Source: Sulfolobus acidocaldarius SUSAZ
Lineage (GTDB): Archaea > Thermoproteota > Thermoprotei_A > Sulfolobales > Sulfolobaceae
Direction: 5' to 3'
Length of the DNA: 64,000 nt
Assembly: GCA_000508305.1 (NCBI GenBank)
Contig: CP006977.1
Location: 900,621 to 964,620 of the forward strand
Below are positions 36,599 through 46,763 of the stretch, piece after piece (the stretch's first letter is position 1; each line of letters begins with the position of its first letter). The notes beneath the pieces were generated by a model. That model was given only the letters and a program-made list of their open reading frames with translations. It ran no database searches and was not told the origin of the DNA. The translations under genes and the position numbers were made by a program.

Positions 36599-38353
36599 AT
36601 GAAAGCACTGCTACTCATATTGGTTGTTGCTCTCGGTATAAGCACCACTACTCTTGTGGGGTCAAGTACTTCACAATCCTCCTCTCCGCACTACGGGTTC
36701 TATAATGTGGCGATCTACAACATAACTGGATTTCCACAAGGAGTTGATCCTGCATACTATTCCGAAGAGCCCTTCTTCATAAAGAGTAATGTTACACCTA
36801 TAATAGTCAACGTAGCTCAAAATGTAGTGTTCAATAACACGGGAATCATTCCAAAAGTTGTAACATCATATATTCCTCCAGGTAACTACAGTATGATACT
36901 CCTTAACGTATCTATCAGAGAGTACGGAGGAGCTCAGTTTGACAGACCTGTTTACATATTTGCCAATGGTGTACCAATATTCTGGGGATCAACTCAGGAG
37001 ATTAGAAATAGTACTGCTCAAACTGACGTTACTATGTTTGAAAACTTGCTACAGGGTAATGTGACTTTCCAACTTGTACTAGCGACTTATTACGCAAAAA
37101 GTGTTGGTATAGTTGGCCTCTACTCAATGAATGTAACATTATTACTTTACCCAGGTAGTAAGCCTGCCGGGATACCGAATTACTTTATACCTCTGTTTAT
37201 GAACAGTTTTAACTACTCAAGGGTAGTCCTAAATCCATTAAACGATCAGGTGACCCAAAGTGTAGTAATGCCTAATGGAACATTTAGGTCAGTTCTATTA
37301 CTCTATTATGAAGGTGGTGGTCTTGATGAGTTCTGGTATACTAACATACCAGCCCCTAGAAATATACTAGTATATTATGACAGCCTTTTGGCAGGAGTAG
37401 TGAATCCATATCCTATAATATATACGGGTGGAATAAACTTGTTCTGGTGGAGACCGGTAACCTCTATAAACACATTAGCTTTTGAGACACCACAATATAT
37501 AGAGCTGACACCCCTTCTAGCAACTTCGACTAAGCCCAATATAACAGTAACAGTTAGTAATCTATTGGCTTCTGCACAAGAGTTGGGTTCTACCGATCTG
37601 TCATGGACAATTTCGGGTGTCCTGATGCTTTGGGTAAATAGCTCTAACCCATTAATAAGTTCGAAGCTTATATCTGCCAATGCAAAGTATGTTGACTCTC
37701 AGCCTATATTTACGGGTTTACCTGGTTCCATATATTATCAACAGGGAGAATATTATTCAATAAACTATACATCTATCCTGAAATTCGAGAATGGGCAAGA
37801 GTTTGCTACAGCGTATGAAGAAGGAAAAGTAACAGCTTACCAATCTTTCAATCCTAGTTTTATTTATCAGCAGGCTATACTTGATCAACAATTTAAAGAA
37901 ATTAGTTTAATTAAGGGATTGCACAATGCAGAGCTAATTTTGGAGGGAACATTCCCAATAAATCTCCAGTTTACCTCCTTCGTTGTCCCCATAACTAATC
38001 CAAATGTAATTCCATACAATGCTAGCTATTTACAAAATGGAACCCTGAGCTTAGGATTATTTTATAAATTCAGCTACGTATACGATAACTATAACCTGAC
38101 CATCCAGATCAGTGAGAATAGTAATGCGATAGGTGGGTTTTCAGGCATCTTAGAGATAATAAACAAGTATGGGGGAGCAGTTTTAGTGTCTATTACAAGT
38201 AACTATGCCCAAACCCAAAAGTCGCTAAACGCTATTTACCTAGTGAATGGTAAGGGTTTTGAAGAGAACTTCTATGCATTAGGTGTGCAGAACTCTACTA
38301 ACAACACTGCGGGATATCTGGTGAAATACGAGATAAATTATGAGTATATTTGA
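36599..38353 (+). CDS. Secreted peptide-N-glycosidase A-like protein
   Basis: A 584-residue protein with a signal peptide (about 1-20). The N-terminal region matches the PNGase A family of plants and fungi: IPPGNYSMILLNVSIREYGG, then FDRPVYIFANGVPIFWGSTQE, read in that order with short gaps, followed by a VTMFENLL segment. PNGase A removes N-glycans from Asn at acid pH. The start ATG 36599 follows GGAGGTG, and the gap to the protease stop is seven bases, so both are made together. A joint role in stripping and digesting glycoproteins outside the cell is likely. Confidence 0.78.
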   Translation: MKALLLILVVALGISTTTLVGSSTSQSSSPHYGFYNVAIYNITGFPQGVDPAYYSEEPFFIKSNVTPIIVNVAQNVVFNNTGIIPKVVTSYIPPGNYSMILLNVSIREYGGAQFDRPVYIFANGVPIFWGSTQEIRNSTAQTDVTMFENLLQGNVTFQLVLATYYAKSVGIVGLYSMNVTLLLYPGSKPAGIPNYFIPLFMNSFNYSRVVLNPLNDQVTQSVVMPNGTFRSVLLLYYEGGGLDEFWYTNIPAPRNILVYYDSLLAGVVNPYPIIYTGGINLFWWRPVTSINTLAFETPQYIELTPLLATSTKPNITVTVSNLLASAQELGSTDLSWTISGVLMLWVNSSNPLISSKLISANAKYVDSQPIFTGLPGSIYYQQGEYYSINYTSILKFENGQEFATAYEEGKVTAYQSFNPSFIYQQAILDQQFKEISLIKGLHNAELILEGTFPINLQFTSFVVPITNPNVIPYNASYLQNGTLSLGLFYKFSYVYDNYNLTIQISENSNAIGGFSGILEIINKYGGAVLVSITSNYAQTQKSLNAIYLVNGKGFEENFYALGVQNSTNNTAGYLVKYEINYEYI

Positions 38354-38369
38354 TAAAAGTAAAGATAAA

Positions 38370-38392
38370 CACTTCTTTTTTATTTTTTAAAA
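38370..38392 (+). terminator. T-rich terminator after the protease/glycosidase operon
   Basis: Runs of T (CTTCTTTTTTATTTTTT) begin 17 bases after the stop codon and just before the end of the convergent ligase gene. Such tracts end transcripts in Sulfolobales. Confidence 0.45.
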
Positions 38393-38429
38393 AATGTGAT
38401 AGTAAAGCTCGATTGGATTTTTGTTACGC

Positions 38430-40154
38430 TTAAAAAGTGTACTCGTTTTCGTTTTTCTCACCCTTCCTATATCTATCCTCTTCTAACTTCCTTAATTCAT
38501 TCCTCCTTATTTTACCGCTAATAGTCTTTGGTAATTCATTTACAAACTCTATTTTCCTTGGTACCTTATATGGAGATAAACTCTTACTAACATGATTGAC
38601 CAGTTCTTTGGCTAATTCATAAGAGGGTGAGTATCCTGGTTTAAGTACTACAAAGGCTTTAACGAGTTGCCACCTAACAGGATCTGGTGAACCAACTACT
38701 GCAGCCTCAGCTACTGCAGGGTGTTCAATTAACGCGCTCTCCACTTCAAAGGGTCCCACCCTGTAGTCGGAGGTTTTTATCACGTCATCAGCCCTACCAA
38801 CAAAGTACCAGTTACCCTTGTCGTCGAAATATCCCTTATCTCCAGTGAAGTAATAACCGTTTCTAAATGCCTCTTTGTTTTTCTCTTCATTAGAATATCC
38901 TTTAAACAATGGAATAGGACGCCATTTAGTTAATCTAATAGCTATATGTCCAACCTCAAAAGGTCTAGTTATCTCTTTACCTTCATCATCAAGTAGAACA
39001 ACGTCGTATAGAGGCGACGGTATTCCAAATGACCCTGGCGTTATATCTCTCCATGGTGGATTGCCTATAATTGCAGTTGTTTCGGTCTGACCATAGAAGT
39101 CTCTTATCATTAAATCAAACCTATCCTTCCATACCTTTATTATCTCAGGGTTCAGAGGTTCGCCAGCGGAAACAACATTCGTCAGCTTATGGAATTTAAA
39201 CTTCCACAGATCCACTAAATTAAATAGCCTCCAGGCTGTAGGGGGCGCACAAAATGACGTTACATTGAAATAATCTACAACACTCAAGTATTCCTGGGCA
39301 TTAAGTCTACCCTCGTAGTTGACAGCCATTACTGTTGCTCCTACTATCAAAGGAGAAAAGAATGAACTCCAGGCAAACTTAGCCCAACCTGGTGCACTTA
39401 AATTCAGATGAATGTCCTCAGTTGACACCCCTATTATAGAGGCAGTGGATAAGTGCCCCAATGGATATGAAGTAGCAGTGTGAATAACCCTTTTAGGCAA
39501 TCCTGTAGTACCTGACGTAAAGTAGTTTAAAATATCGTCGTCTGATGAGGTAGGGTATGCCTCAGCGCTTTTACTTTCACTTTGAGTAAGCTCAATGTCT
39601 GTCCAGCCATTAACTCTTCCTCTTACAACTATTTTTAAGGGTTTCAGATCCCCTAGAGCTTGATCTATTCTTTCTGCACTTTTTGGATCAGCTATTACAA
39701 CTTTTGGCTTAAGATCAGCAAATCTATAGCCTAATTCATATGCTGTAAGATTATTTGCTGTAGGGACTAGCACAAAACCAGCCTTTATAGTAGCTAAGAA
39801 TGTAACCCACTGTTCAGGAAACACGGGTGTCATTAAGTAAATTGGATCTCCCTTACCTATATTATTAGATTTAAGAAAGTTGATCAATTTATTAGCTCTG
39901 ATCAGAAGATCTTGGTAAGTGTAAATCTCCTCAACTTTGGTATCTAAATCGTACCACATGAGGGCTGTCTTCCCACCTCTATCCTTCACATGAATTTCCT
40001 CATAAATATCCCTTACCCAGTTAAAATCTTCTATCTTTCCAAGAAAATTTAATCTAGTAAACAAATCACTAATTCTTTCTGGTCTATCTAAAGGATTGAG
40101 TTTTTGTATATCTATGAAGTCTCTTACTAGACTTTTAATTAATTCGTTCACCAT
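38430..40154 (-). CDS. AMP-forming acyl-CoA synthetase (acetyl/medium-chain type)
   Basis: A 574-residue ANL-family enzyme. The ATP loop is NYFTSGTTGLPKRVIHT (about 212-228), followed by FYGQTETTAIIG (A5), YYFTGDKGYFDDKGNWYF and KTISGKIRRNELR with the catalytic Lys. An N-terminal extension of about 60 residues resembles the acetyl-CoA synthetase cap. The pocket sequence does not tell chain length. It is monocistronic with its own promoter upstream of 40154 and not clearly linked to its neighbours. Confidence 0.88.
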   Translation of the reverse strand: MVNELIKSLVRDFIDIQKLNPLDRPERISDLFTRLNFLGKIEDFNWVRDIYEEIHVKDRGGKTALMWYDLDTKVEEIYTYQDLLIRANKLINFLKSNNIGKGDPIYLMTPVFPEQWVTFLATIKAGFVLVPTANNLTAYELGYRFADLKPKVVIADPKSAERIDQALGDLKPLKIVVRGRVNGWTDIELTQSESKSAEAYPTSSDDDILNYFTSGTTGLPKRVIHTATSYPLGHLSTASIIGVSTEDIHLNLSAPGWAKFAWSSFFSPLIVGATVMAVNYEGRLNAQEYLSVVDYFNVTSFCAPPTAWRLFNLVDLWKFKFHKLTNVVSAGEPLNPEIIKVWKDRFDLMIRDFYGQTETTAIIGNPPWRDITPGSFGIPSPLYDVVLLDDEGKEITRPFEVGHIAIRLTKWRPIPLFKGYSNEEKNKEAFRNGYYFTGDKGYFDDKGNWYFVGRADDVIKTSDYRVGPFEVESALIEHPAVAEAAVVGSPDPVRWQLVKAFVVLKPGYSPSYELAKELVNHVSKSLSPYKVPRKIEFVNELPKTISGKIRRNELRKLEEDRYRKGEKNENEYTF

Positions 40155-40430
40155 ATCTAATATTGAGCTTAATAATTTATTTAAAGATTTTGTTTACTAA
40201 TAATAGGAAATAAATACAAAATGTGTAAGATAATTTTCAGCAATAGAGAATATTAATAAGACAACACGTGAAAATTCCCTCAGTAAAAGTTTGATAGTTT
40301 GTCATTTGTGTATAAGAATGGTACAACTTTGGGTATCTCTCCCAATATTCTCTAGAACTCAAGATCGTCACGGCTTTCTAGCTTCTATCCTTAAAACAAA
40401 TTTAAATACATACTCATTCTAAATTAAACA

Positions 40431-40880
40431 ATGAACGACCTGGAGGATATCCTTAAAAAATTGGCTCTATCTTATAAATTCATATCTGTTCCTAACGCAC
40501 GAACAGTAAAAGATGCCTCGCTATCTTTAGGAGTCTCAGAACATAGAATAGCTAAAACAATTTTGGTTATTGCAGATAACAAACCATATGCAGTGTTCCT
40601 GAGAGGTAATAAAAGGGTCGACTTAGATAAATTAAAACTATATCTTAACGTAAGAGAAATTAGAGTAGCTAAAGCTAGTGAAGTCAAGAGGATAACTGGA
40701 TATGAAGTTGGTGGTTTACCACCGTTAATAAATGGAGTTGAGACCATAGTGGATGAAGAACTTGCAAATGATGATAAAGAGGTATTTTGTGGGGGAGGTA
40801 ACGAGAGGACACTCCTTTCTATAATACCTAAAGAGCTGGCTGAAAAGTCAATGTTGAGGATATTTTTCGTAAGAACTTAA
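40431..40880 (+). CDS. YbaK/ProX-type aminoacyl-tRNA deacylase
   Basis: A 149-residue YbaK/EbsC-fold protein. Conserved features: KTILVIADNKPYAVFLRGN with the central Lys, then GYEVGGLPPL (family motif GxxxGGxxPxG), and CGGGNERTLLSI near the C-terminus. Such proteins hydrolyse mischarged tRNA, most often Cys-tRNA(Pro) or Ala-tRNA(Pro). It is transcribed away from the synthetase gene and followed by a tiny coiled-coil gene. Confidence 0.87.
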   Translation: MNDLEDILKKLALSYKFISVPNARTVKDASLSLGVSEHRIAKTILVIADNKPYAVFLRGNKRVDLDKLKLYLNVREIRVAKASEVKRITGYEVGGLPPLINGVETIVDEELANDDKEVFCGGGNERTLLSIIPKELAEKSMLRIFFVRT

Positions 40881-40933
40881 GATCCAGCACGAACTAATTA
40901 GATTTTTTAATTGACATACTTAATATTTTACAT

Positions 40934-41119
40934 ATGAGAGAAGAGACAAAAGAAGAATTGGAAGACATAAGAGATAAATTAGAAAGGATCTTAGACAAAA
41001 TAAATGACATGATAGATGAATTAGATAGCGGTAAGGACATAGATTATGATGAATTAGATCGTATTATAGACGAAGTTGGGATTCTGAGAGACGACTTAAA
41101 GAATTTGAAAAGAGATTGA
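40934..41119 (+). CDS. Small acidic coiled-coil protein
   Basis: A 61-residue protein made almost wholly of charged heptads (opens MREETKEELEDIRDKLERI, then continues with I/L every 3-4 residues), predicted as two helices forming a hairpin coiled coil. It has no known motif. A TATA-like stretch (TTAATATTTTA) lies just before ATG 40934. Small proteins like this are common and conserved in Sulfolobales; function unknown. Confidence 0.65.
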   Translation: MREETKEELEDIRDKLERILDKINDMIDELDSGKDIDYDELDRIIDEVGILRDDLKNLKRD

Positions 41120-41373
41120 AGAGTTTTGACAAAATGTATTTTCTTCAGGTTTTACAGTCTATGTAGATTTTTTCATAATTTATATGTCTGAAATGTCAGC
41201 GAGTTTTTCAGATGGTAGTTAATAAACACTAAGTTACAGTTTAGTGCCTAATGGAGTTGGTATTGTAGCTTATGACGCATGTACACACTAAGTATATAGT
41301 TTACACCTATATCCCACCCTTAGAGTCACTTACATCCATAAGACTTATTATGACGACAGCAGTTTATAATTGC

Positions 41374-42003
41374 ATGAACGCTTTAGCCATATATAACCAT
41401 CCTGTGGAAAGGCTGGGTATGCTCAGTAGGTTTCTGAGAAATGTAACCGAAATATATGCTGAGGAGATAACAGGCGAAGAGAGATTTGATAATCTGATCA
41501 TTATGGGAGGACCCATGGGAGTATATGAGAGAGAAAAATACCGTTTTTTAGATCTAGAAATGAAGTTAATTATGAGAGCTTACTTAGAAAAGAAAAGAGT
41601 TTTAGGTATTTGTCTTGGATCGCAGTTAATTGCGGAAGCTTTAGGAGGAAAAGTAGTAAAGGGACAATTCGGAGCTGAAATAGGTGTTTCAAGAATAAAA
41701 CTAGTGAATGATTTTAAGGATTATTTTGGATCAGATGAGTTAGCTGTATTTCAATGGCACGGTGATACTTTTTCCCTACCCCATGGTGCTACACTACTGG
41801 CTTACAGTGAAAAATATTATCAGGCATTCAATATCGGAAGAGCCCTAGGAATACAATTCCATATAGAAGTGGATTCGGAGATGCTGAGAGATTGGTTAAG
41901 GGTTTATGGAGGAGATAGTAAGATGATAGAGGAAGTAAGGGAACAGGAAAACAATTTTGAAAATATAGCGGATAAATTGGTGAGATATTGGTTAAGTTTG
42001 TAG
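41374..42003 (+). CDS. Class I glutamine amidotransferase-like protein
   Basis: A GATase1 domain with all triad residues: Cys in GICLGSQLIAEALGG, His in IQFHIEVD and the following Glu. The N-terminal strand MNALAIYNHPVE matches the usual start of GMP-synthase-like GATase proteins, so I prefer ATG 41374 (209 residues). Frames from ATG 41350 and ATG 41272 are longer but add a nonconserved tail. Stand-alone members hydrolyse gamma-glutamyl compounds or serve an unidentified synthetase. No synthetase gene is adjacent. Confidence 0.82.
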   Translation: MNALAIYNHPVERLGMLSRFLRNVTEIYAEEITGEERFDNLIIMGGPMGVYEREKYRFLDLEMKLIMRAYLEKKRVLGICLGSQLIAEALGGKVVKGQFGAEIGVSRIKLVNDFKDYFGSDELAVFQWHGDTFSLPHGATLLAYSEKYYQAFNIGRALGIQFHIEVDSEMLRDWLRVYGGDSKMIEEVREQENNFENIADKLVRYWLSL

Positions 42004-42166
42004 AGTTGACTCCGAAGGACATCCTAGTGTATGAACTGAACCTAAAATAACATTGACTCATGTTCTTAGGAAAGAGATTCTCTCTCCTCTTTATTCTCCA
42101 TATACTACCAACAGTCTATAACTAGTAAGATTAAAGCTTTATATATTGTATTAATTAGTTGAATTT

Positions 42167-42964
42167 ATGAATGATAATCTGCTCACATATCCTTTCACGA
42201 GAAGTGGTAAATCAGCTATTGTTCCTCCACCACCATGGTACTATGGCGTGACATATATCTCAGCTTATGTAAAATTTCAAAAAGACACTTTGTACCAGTT
42301 TTTACCAAACTTTCTCGATAGTGAGGGAGAAGGCTGGATATACGTAGCTGAATTTATCTCCCCGTCTGAGGAGACTTGGGATCTTATGTATCAGGACCCA
42401 GATTTAACCCAGTATCTAGAGGGAGCCATAGGTTTACGAGTATATTATGAAGGAAAAAGCTACTTGTACTTCCCATTCATGTGGGTGGACAAGGACTGGG
42501 CTCTTGTAAGAGGATGGTTAGATGGTTATCCTAAAAAGATAGCCAAAATCTCCATGACCAAACTACATCCTCTTCTCCCTAAGTACAGTAAACCAGAAAA
42601 GGGACTAAGGCTTGGGGGATATGTTGTTAGGGGAGGAAATTTCCTGTTTAGACTACAGGTTGAGCTGAGGGAAAAGGTGGACGACGTACCTCTGAGGAAC
42701 TTTGGCGCTCCTTTAAACATCAGGATATATCCTGCAAGGGGGGAATCAGAAACCAATGTCTTTGAACTGGTTAGCAGAGTTAGGGATGAGAATGTCCTTG
42801 GTGAGATATGGAAAGGGGATGCGAAGATAGAGCTTGGGGGATACGTTAATGATGAGCTGGATAAGTTGAAGATAGAAGACGTAATAGCAGGTTATTACTA
42901 CACGACATACTTTAAGGTAAGAACTACAAGACTGCTTGCTAAACTAGAGAGAAATATTGTCTAA
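42167..42964 (+). CDS. Acetoacetate decarboxylase-family protein
   Basis: A 265-residue protein resembling acetoacetate decarboxylase: [18 protein letters not shown] at the start, [13 protein letters not shown] near 55 and a [19 protein letters not shown] segment near 110-128, where the family carries its Schiff-base Lys (KK pair here). Family members decarboxylate acetoacetate or do other Schiff-base chemistry. With no CoA-transferase or thiolase beside it, the substrate is open. Confidence 0.8.
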   Translation: MNDNLLTYPFTRSGKSAIVPPPPWYYGVTYISAYVKFQKDTLYQFLPNFLDSEGEGWIYVAEFISPSEETWDLMYQDPDLTQYLEGAIGLRVYYEGKSYLYFPFMWVDKDWALVRGWLDGYPKKIAKISMTKLHPLLPKYSKPEKGLRLGGYVVRGGNFLFRLQVELREKVDDVPLRNFGAPLNIRIYPARGESETNVFELVSRVRDENVLGEIWKGDAKIELGGYVNDELDKLKIEDVIAGYYYTTYFKVRTTRLLAKLERNIV

Positions 42965-43334
42965 GTAATTTTAAACAAAAACAGATTTTTTATATTAAGA
43001 TTTTTTATAAACTCATTGTCTTAAACAGTTTGTTAATACTCCCTGTGAAGTAAAGGGACTAAAACTAAATAATTCCTCTTTTACCAAGGTGAAAAATAAT
43101 AACTTAGCGTAATTAAGTTGCTTTATTTGAACATCTTTTAAGATATAAAAATAGTTTATCTTTATACGAACAGGATTAAAATAATTTCAACTATCAATGA
43201 AAACAATTTCATACTTTACATTAAGTCAACTTCCTCAGGAGGAGTGGGAAAAAAGACTCACAGATTCATATTTAGACTATTTTACTTTAACTTCCTGTAT
43301 GTATATATAAACTAGCATGATAAAATATCATTAT
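42965..43334. other. Intergenic region, no gene seen
   Basis: About 350 AT-rich bases with no coding signal. The right end has the TATA box GTATATATAA (43301-43310) of the methyltransferase gene. Confidence 0.5.
43301..43310 (+). promoter_or_regulatory. TATA box of the methyltransferase gene
   Basis: GTATATATAA is centred about 29 bases before ATG 43335 but only 11 before ATG 43317. It therefore supports 43335 as the start. Confidence 0.5.
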
Positions 43335-43922
43335 ATGGATTTACTAAAGATAAAAACTGACACTTATATCAAGGAATATTCGGAAATTGAAAAATATATT
43401 GAGCAATCGTTAGGTGGGAAATTTCCTTATGCGTTAAGCAAAACCAAGAGAATTATATTATATGCGATAATAAAGGAGACTAAACCAAAGATTGCTATAG
43501 AGACAGGAGTAGGTCCTGGAGTATCATCAACCATAATCCTCTCAGCCTTACCTGAAGACTCTGTTCTTTACTCTATTGACGTCAGAAATAGGTTAGAAGA
43601 TGAGAATGAAGTTGGATACATAATTCCACAAAAACTGAGGAAAAAGTGGAAATTTTTCCTGGGCGAGTCACGTCGTTTTTTACCTAAAATTCTCCAGGAA
43701 GTCAATGAGGTGAACTTCTTCCTCCATGATAGTGATCATACTTATGAAAATATGATGTTTGAACTCTCAACCGTATGGAATAAGTTGAGTGAAGGTGGAG
43801 TAATATTGGTGGATAACTATAGGTTTAGTAATGCGACGATAGATTTTGTGAATAACAGAAAGGCAATATATTCTGAGTTAAGTGATGAAGCTGGAGGACT
43901 ATTATTGATTTTAAAACCATAA
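43335..43922 (+). CDS. SAM-dependent methyltransferase, class I
   Basis: A ~195-residue Rossmann-fold methyltransferase. Motif I is AIETGVGPGVSS, acidic motif II is LYSIDVRN, and FFLHDSDHTYENMMFEL with GGVILVDNYRF match the Methyltransf_24-type group, where the paired Asp/His may bind metal. The substrate is unknown. ATG 43335 (MDLLKIK) is preferred from the TATA position; ATG 43317 is also in frame. The next gene starts 17 bases after its stop. Confidence 0.82.
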   Translation: MDLLKIKTDTYIKEYSEIEKYIEQSLGGKFPYALSKTKRIILYAIIKETKPKIAIETGVGPGVSSTIILSALPEDSVLYSIDVRNRLEDENEVGYIIPQKLRKKWKFFLGESRRFLPKILQEVNEVNFFLHDSDHTYENMMFELSTVWNKLSEGGVILVDNYRFSNATIDFVNNRKAIYSELSDEAGGLLLILKP

Positions 43923-43939
43923 ACCAAGATATTTAAACC

Positions 43940-44635
43940 ATGAAACTAGTTGTAGGAAAATATGTCATAACCACCGACACACAAAATATTGGACAGCTGT
44001 TAGACATACTGAACAGGTATAATGTAAAAGCTTTCAATTATAAAGTCAGGTTTATAGGTGGAAAACTAACTGTAAACGTTGTAAAAGGAGCTGTTGTACT
44101 CTCTATAGAAAACTTAAGTCTCACCGAAGCGGAATCCTTGCTCAAAGAGTCAACTGATGTAAATTTAAAGGATAATGATAACAGGTTTTCAATATTCTTC
44201 CACAATATGCCTACTAATGACAATATCATAAATAAACTTCAAAGTATTAAGCTACCCTCATGTGTAGTACATTTTTATCGGGATAAAGTAAAGGTGAGAA
44301 CACTAGACGGAATCTCGTTCGAAGACTCTTTGGACATGGAAGCAACTGAGGCGTTGAGCCTGATCATGGACAGGATCAAGACTCCCGTAGCTTTAGGTAA
44401 AATAAAGAAATATGAAGATATGTACTTATACTCTTTGCTGAAGTCGTTTGACATAAGAGATCCTGAACTAATAGACAAGATAATGAAACAAAAATATGAA
44501 ATAAAAGAAGAGAGGGATAACAATGAAGTTGTAATTGTGATTGGTGACTTCAAGATCAAAAAGGAAGGAGTTTACTTTAAAGACAAAGTAGTTAAAAAGA
44601 CAGACCTGTATAAGTACTTTACGTCTAATTCTTAG
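43940..44635 (+). CDS. Hypothetical protein downstream of the methyltransferase
   Basis: A 231-residue soluble protein, rich in Lys, Asp and Glu, mixed alpha/beta, without signal peptide, membrane helix or cysteine cluster. I recognise no family. A repeated hydrophobic pattern (LDGISFEDSLDMEATEALSL, around residues 115-135) is the most regular part. It is probably cotranscribed with the methyltransferase. Confidence 0.65.
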   Translation: MKLVVGKYVITTDTQNIGQLLDILNRYNVKAFNYKVRFIGGKLTVNVVKGAVVLSIENLSLTEAESLLKESTDVNLKDNDNRFSIFFHNMPTNDNIINKLQSIKLPSCVVHFYRDKVKVRTLDGISFEDSLDMEATEALSLIMDRIKTPVALGKIKKYEDMYLYSLLKSFDIRDPELIDKIMKQKYEIKEERDNNEVVIVIGDFKIKKEGVYFKDKVVKKTDLYKYFTSNS

Positions 44636-44752
44636 CTATTTGAATATTCAGATTTAATACAAGGAATGAAAAATAGGAGTTATCCTGTTCAAATTGTAAT
44701 AACCGCTTAATGCATATTTTTACTCAAATGTTGAAATAAATTGTTAAACTCA

Positions 44753-46636
44753 TTATCCCTTATTCGGTCTCCTTATTACCTCAAATTTACTTTTATTTAC
44801 TCCTGATGAAATCTTCAGATTACCATTTTCATGGAGAATTTGAGTACCGTCACCTAATTCTATCTTTCCGTTATTCCCATAGACATTTAGTGTAATTAAA
44901 CCATTTCCATAGGGTACAACTGAGTTGTACCTCAAAAATAATGGAAAATCATGGTCACTCTCTATCCAGTTCTTCCCCTCATATTCTTCATCAGTCCACC
45001 AGTTTAACCACTTCCCTTCAGGTAGATAGATCAGCCTTTTGCCTTCCTTGGTTATTTGCGGAGCATAAAGCAAATATTCTCCTACCATATACTGGTCATT
45101 TATCTTAAAGGCATTTTCGTCCCTGAAGTAATGATAAGCCAAAGGTCTTATAATCGGATGACCTGTTTTGGAGGACTCTCTGGCTAATGCATTCAGGTAT
45201 GGTAGGAACTGATATCTCATCTTAATTACTCTCTTAATTTTTTCCTTCCAGTAATCTGGTATTGAGTAAATTTCTTGATCACTCCCCCCTTTATCCTTAT
45301 GATTTCTGAAAATGGGGAAGAACAGTGCAATCTGGAAATACCTGTATAACAAGAGGTAATCAGTTGTCCTACCTATGAATCCTCCTAGATCACAACCCAC
45401 ATATGGCACACCTGAAATTGACAGACCGAGAGTTAATGCGAGTTGAAGAGTTAAATCACTCCAACTTGTAGTGTTATCACCTGTCCATATAGCAGCATAC
45501 CTCTGTATTCCTGAGTAGCCAGCTCTACTCAGAACAAAATCTACGGATGGCTTAGTAGCCATTGCTTGAAAGAGAGAATATAGATTATGAACACTCTCAT
45601 GGTACACCTGTGAATTATCATCTAGTCTATGAATAGCTCTAGGATTGAAGGGCTTTTTATTAAGAGGAGAAGGTTCATTCATGTCCAACCAAATTCCATC
45701 TATGTTGTTCTCTTTGACCCATCTCTCAACCAGGTTTCTCCACCACTCTCTCGTCTCAGAATTCAGAAAGTCAGGAAATACAGACAAGCCTGGCCATAGT
45801 ATATCTGCGTATATAGTTCCGTCCTCATTCTCCACATAGTTACCTAACCCATCCTTAAATACATAATAGTTCTGATCTAACCTCACACAAGGGTCAACTA
45901 TAGTTACAACCTTAACTCCTAAGGAGTGAAGTTTTTCAATCAATTCCTTAGGAGATGGAAATTTTGCTTTATCCCATGTAAACAGTCTGTACTTTTCCAT
46001 ATAATCTATGTCGAGATAGATTGCAGACAAGGGTATATCCTCTTCAAGGTGTCTCCTTACCACTTCCTCTACTGTCTCTTGCGGATAATAGGAGTATCTA
46101 CTTATCTGGTAACCTAAAGCCCATTCAGGAAGTTCAAATGGTTTTCCCGTTAATTCGACATACTGCTCAATTACCTCTTGTATGGAATCTCCCTCAAAGA
46201 CAAAAAATTCAACACTCTCCTCAGGAATTTTTACTATAATTTTGTCGTATCTCTCTAACCCTATGTCGAAAACTAGTTTTGAGGGACTATTAAAGAAATA
46301 TCCTCGTATTGAACTATCCACAAGGATAAAAAACGGTATGCTAACGTACAGTGGGTCAGAATACCAAGTATAACCATAAGAGTCTGTATTCCACATGGTA
46401 ACTCTAATTCTTCTTCTGTCAAGCTCAAACGCTTTTTCACCGAGTCCAAGAACGTGGGTCTTTGTATTCAACGGCAGAAGGACGCTTATGGAATGACTTG
46501 TAGTATCTTTTGCTATTTCAATGTCTGATGGTATCATTTCTGATTGATCTGCCTTAAAATTAAACTTCATAACTGGATTAGGGTTGTTTATGAGTACCCT
46601 TACTACCTTTCCTTTTCTCTCTACTTTAATCTCCAC
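44753..46636 (-). CDS. malA: Alpha-glucosidase MalA (GH31)
   Basis: A 627-residue intracellular GH31 enzyme with no signal peptide. The nucleophile Asp is in GIWLDMNEP (about residue 316) and the acid/base Asp in WTGDNTTSW (about 384). The barrel starts near LPEWALGYQISRYSYYP. It releases glucose from maltose and maltodextrins brought in by the MalEFGK transporter. GTG 46636 is the start; AATTTAAATAG lies 26 bases upstream, so the transcript is leaderless. Divergent from malR with 127 bases between. Matches S. solfataricus/S. acidocaldarius MalA in length and motifs. Confidence 0.95.
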   Translation of the reverse strand: MEIKVERKGKVVRVLINNPNPVMKFNFKADQSEMIPSDIEIAKDTTSHSISVLLPLNTKTHVLGLGEKAFELDRRRIRVTMWNTDSYGYTWYSDPLYVSIPFFILVDSSIRGYFFNSPSKLVFDIGLERYDKIIVKIPEESVEFFVFEGDSIQEVIEQYVELTGKPFELPEWALGYQISRYSYYPQETVEEVVRRHLEEDIPLSAIYLDIDYMEKYRLFTWDKAKFPSPKELIEKLHSLGVKVVTIVDPCVRLDQNYYVFKDGLGNYVENEDGTIYADILWPGLSVFPDFLNSETREWWRNLVERWVKENNIDGIWLDMNEPSPLNKKPFNPRAIHRLDDNSQVYHESVHNLYSLFQAMATKPSVDFVLSRAGYSGIQRYAAIWTGDNTTSWSDLTLQLALTLGLSISGVPYVGCDLGGFIGRTTDYLLLYRYFQIALFFPIFRNHKDKGGSDQEIYSIPDYWKEKIKRVIKMRYQFLPYLNALARESSKTGHPIIRPLAYHYFRDENAFKINDQYMVGEYLLYAPQITKEGKRLIYLPEGKWLNWWTDEEYEGKNWIESDHDFPLFLRYNSVVPYGNGLITLNVYGNNGKIELGDGTQILHENGNLKISSGVNKSKFEVIRRPNKG

Positions 46637-46656
46637 ATTATGCTAATTGATTCTCT

Positions 46657-46667
46657 AATTTAAATAG
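46657..46667 (-). promoter_or_regulatory. TATA box of malA
   Basis: On the minus strand CTATTTAAATT is centred 26 bases before GTG 46636, predicting a leaderless malA mRNA. Confidence 0.55.
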
Positions 46668-46730
46668 TTATCACTATATCAAAATTTTTACTACAATTCA
46701 TTATTAATTAAGATTTGGAGAGAAAAAAAG

Positions 46731-46740
46731 ATTTAAAAAT
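46731..46740 (+). promoter_or_regulatory. TATA box of malR
   Basis: ATTTAAAAAT is centred 28 bases before ATG 46764. A second AT-run (CTTTTATATATA, 46751-46762) abuts the start codon and is too close to act as TATA for it. Confidence 0.5.
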
Positions 46741-46763
46741 TCTAACAGAGCTTTTATATATAG

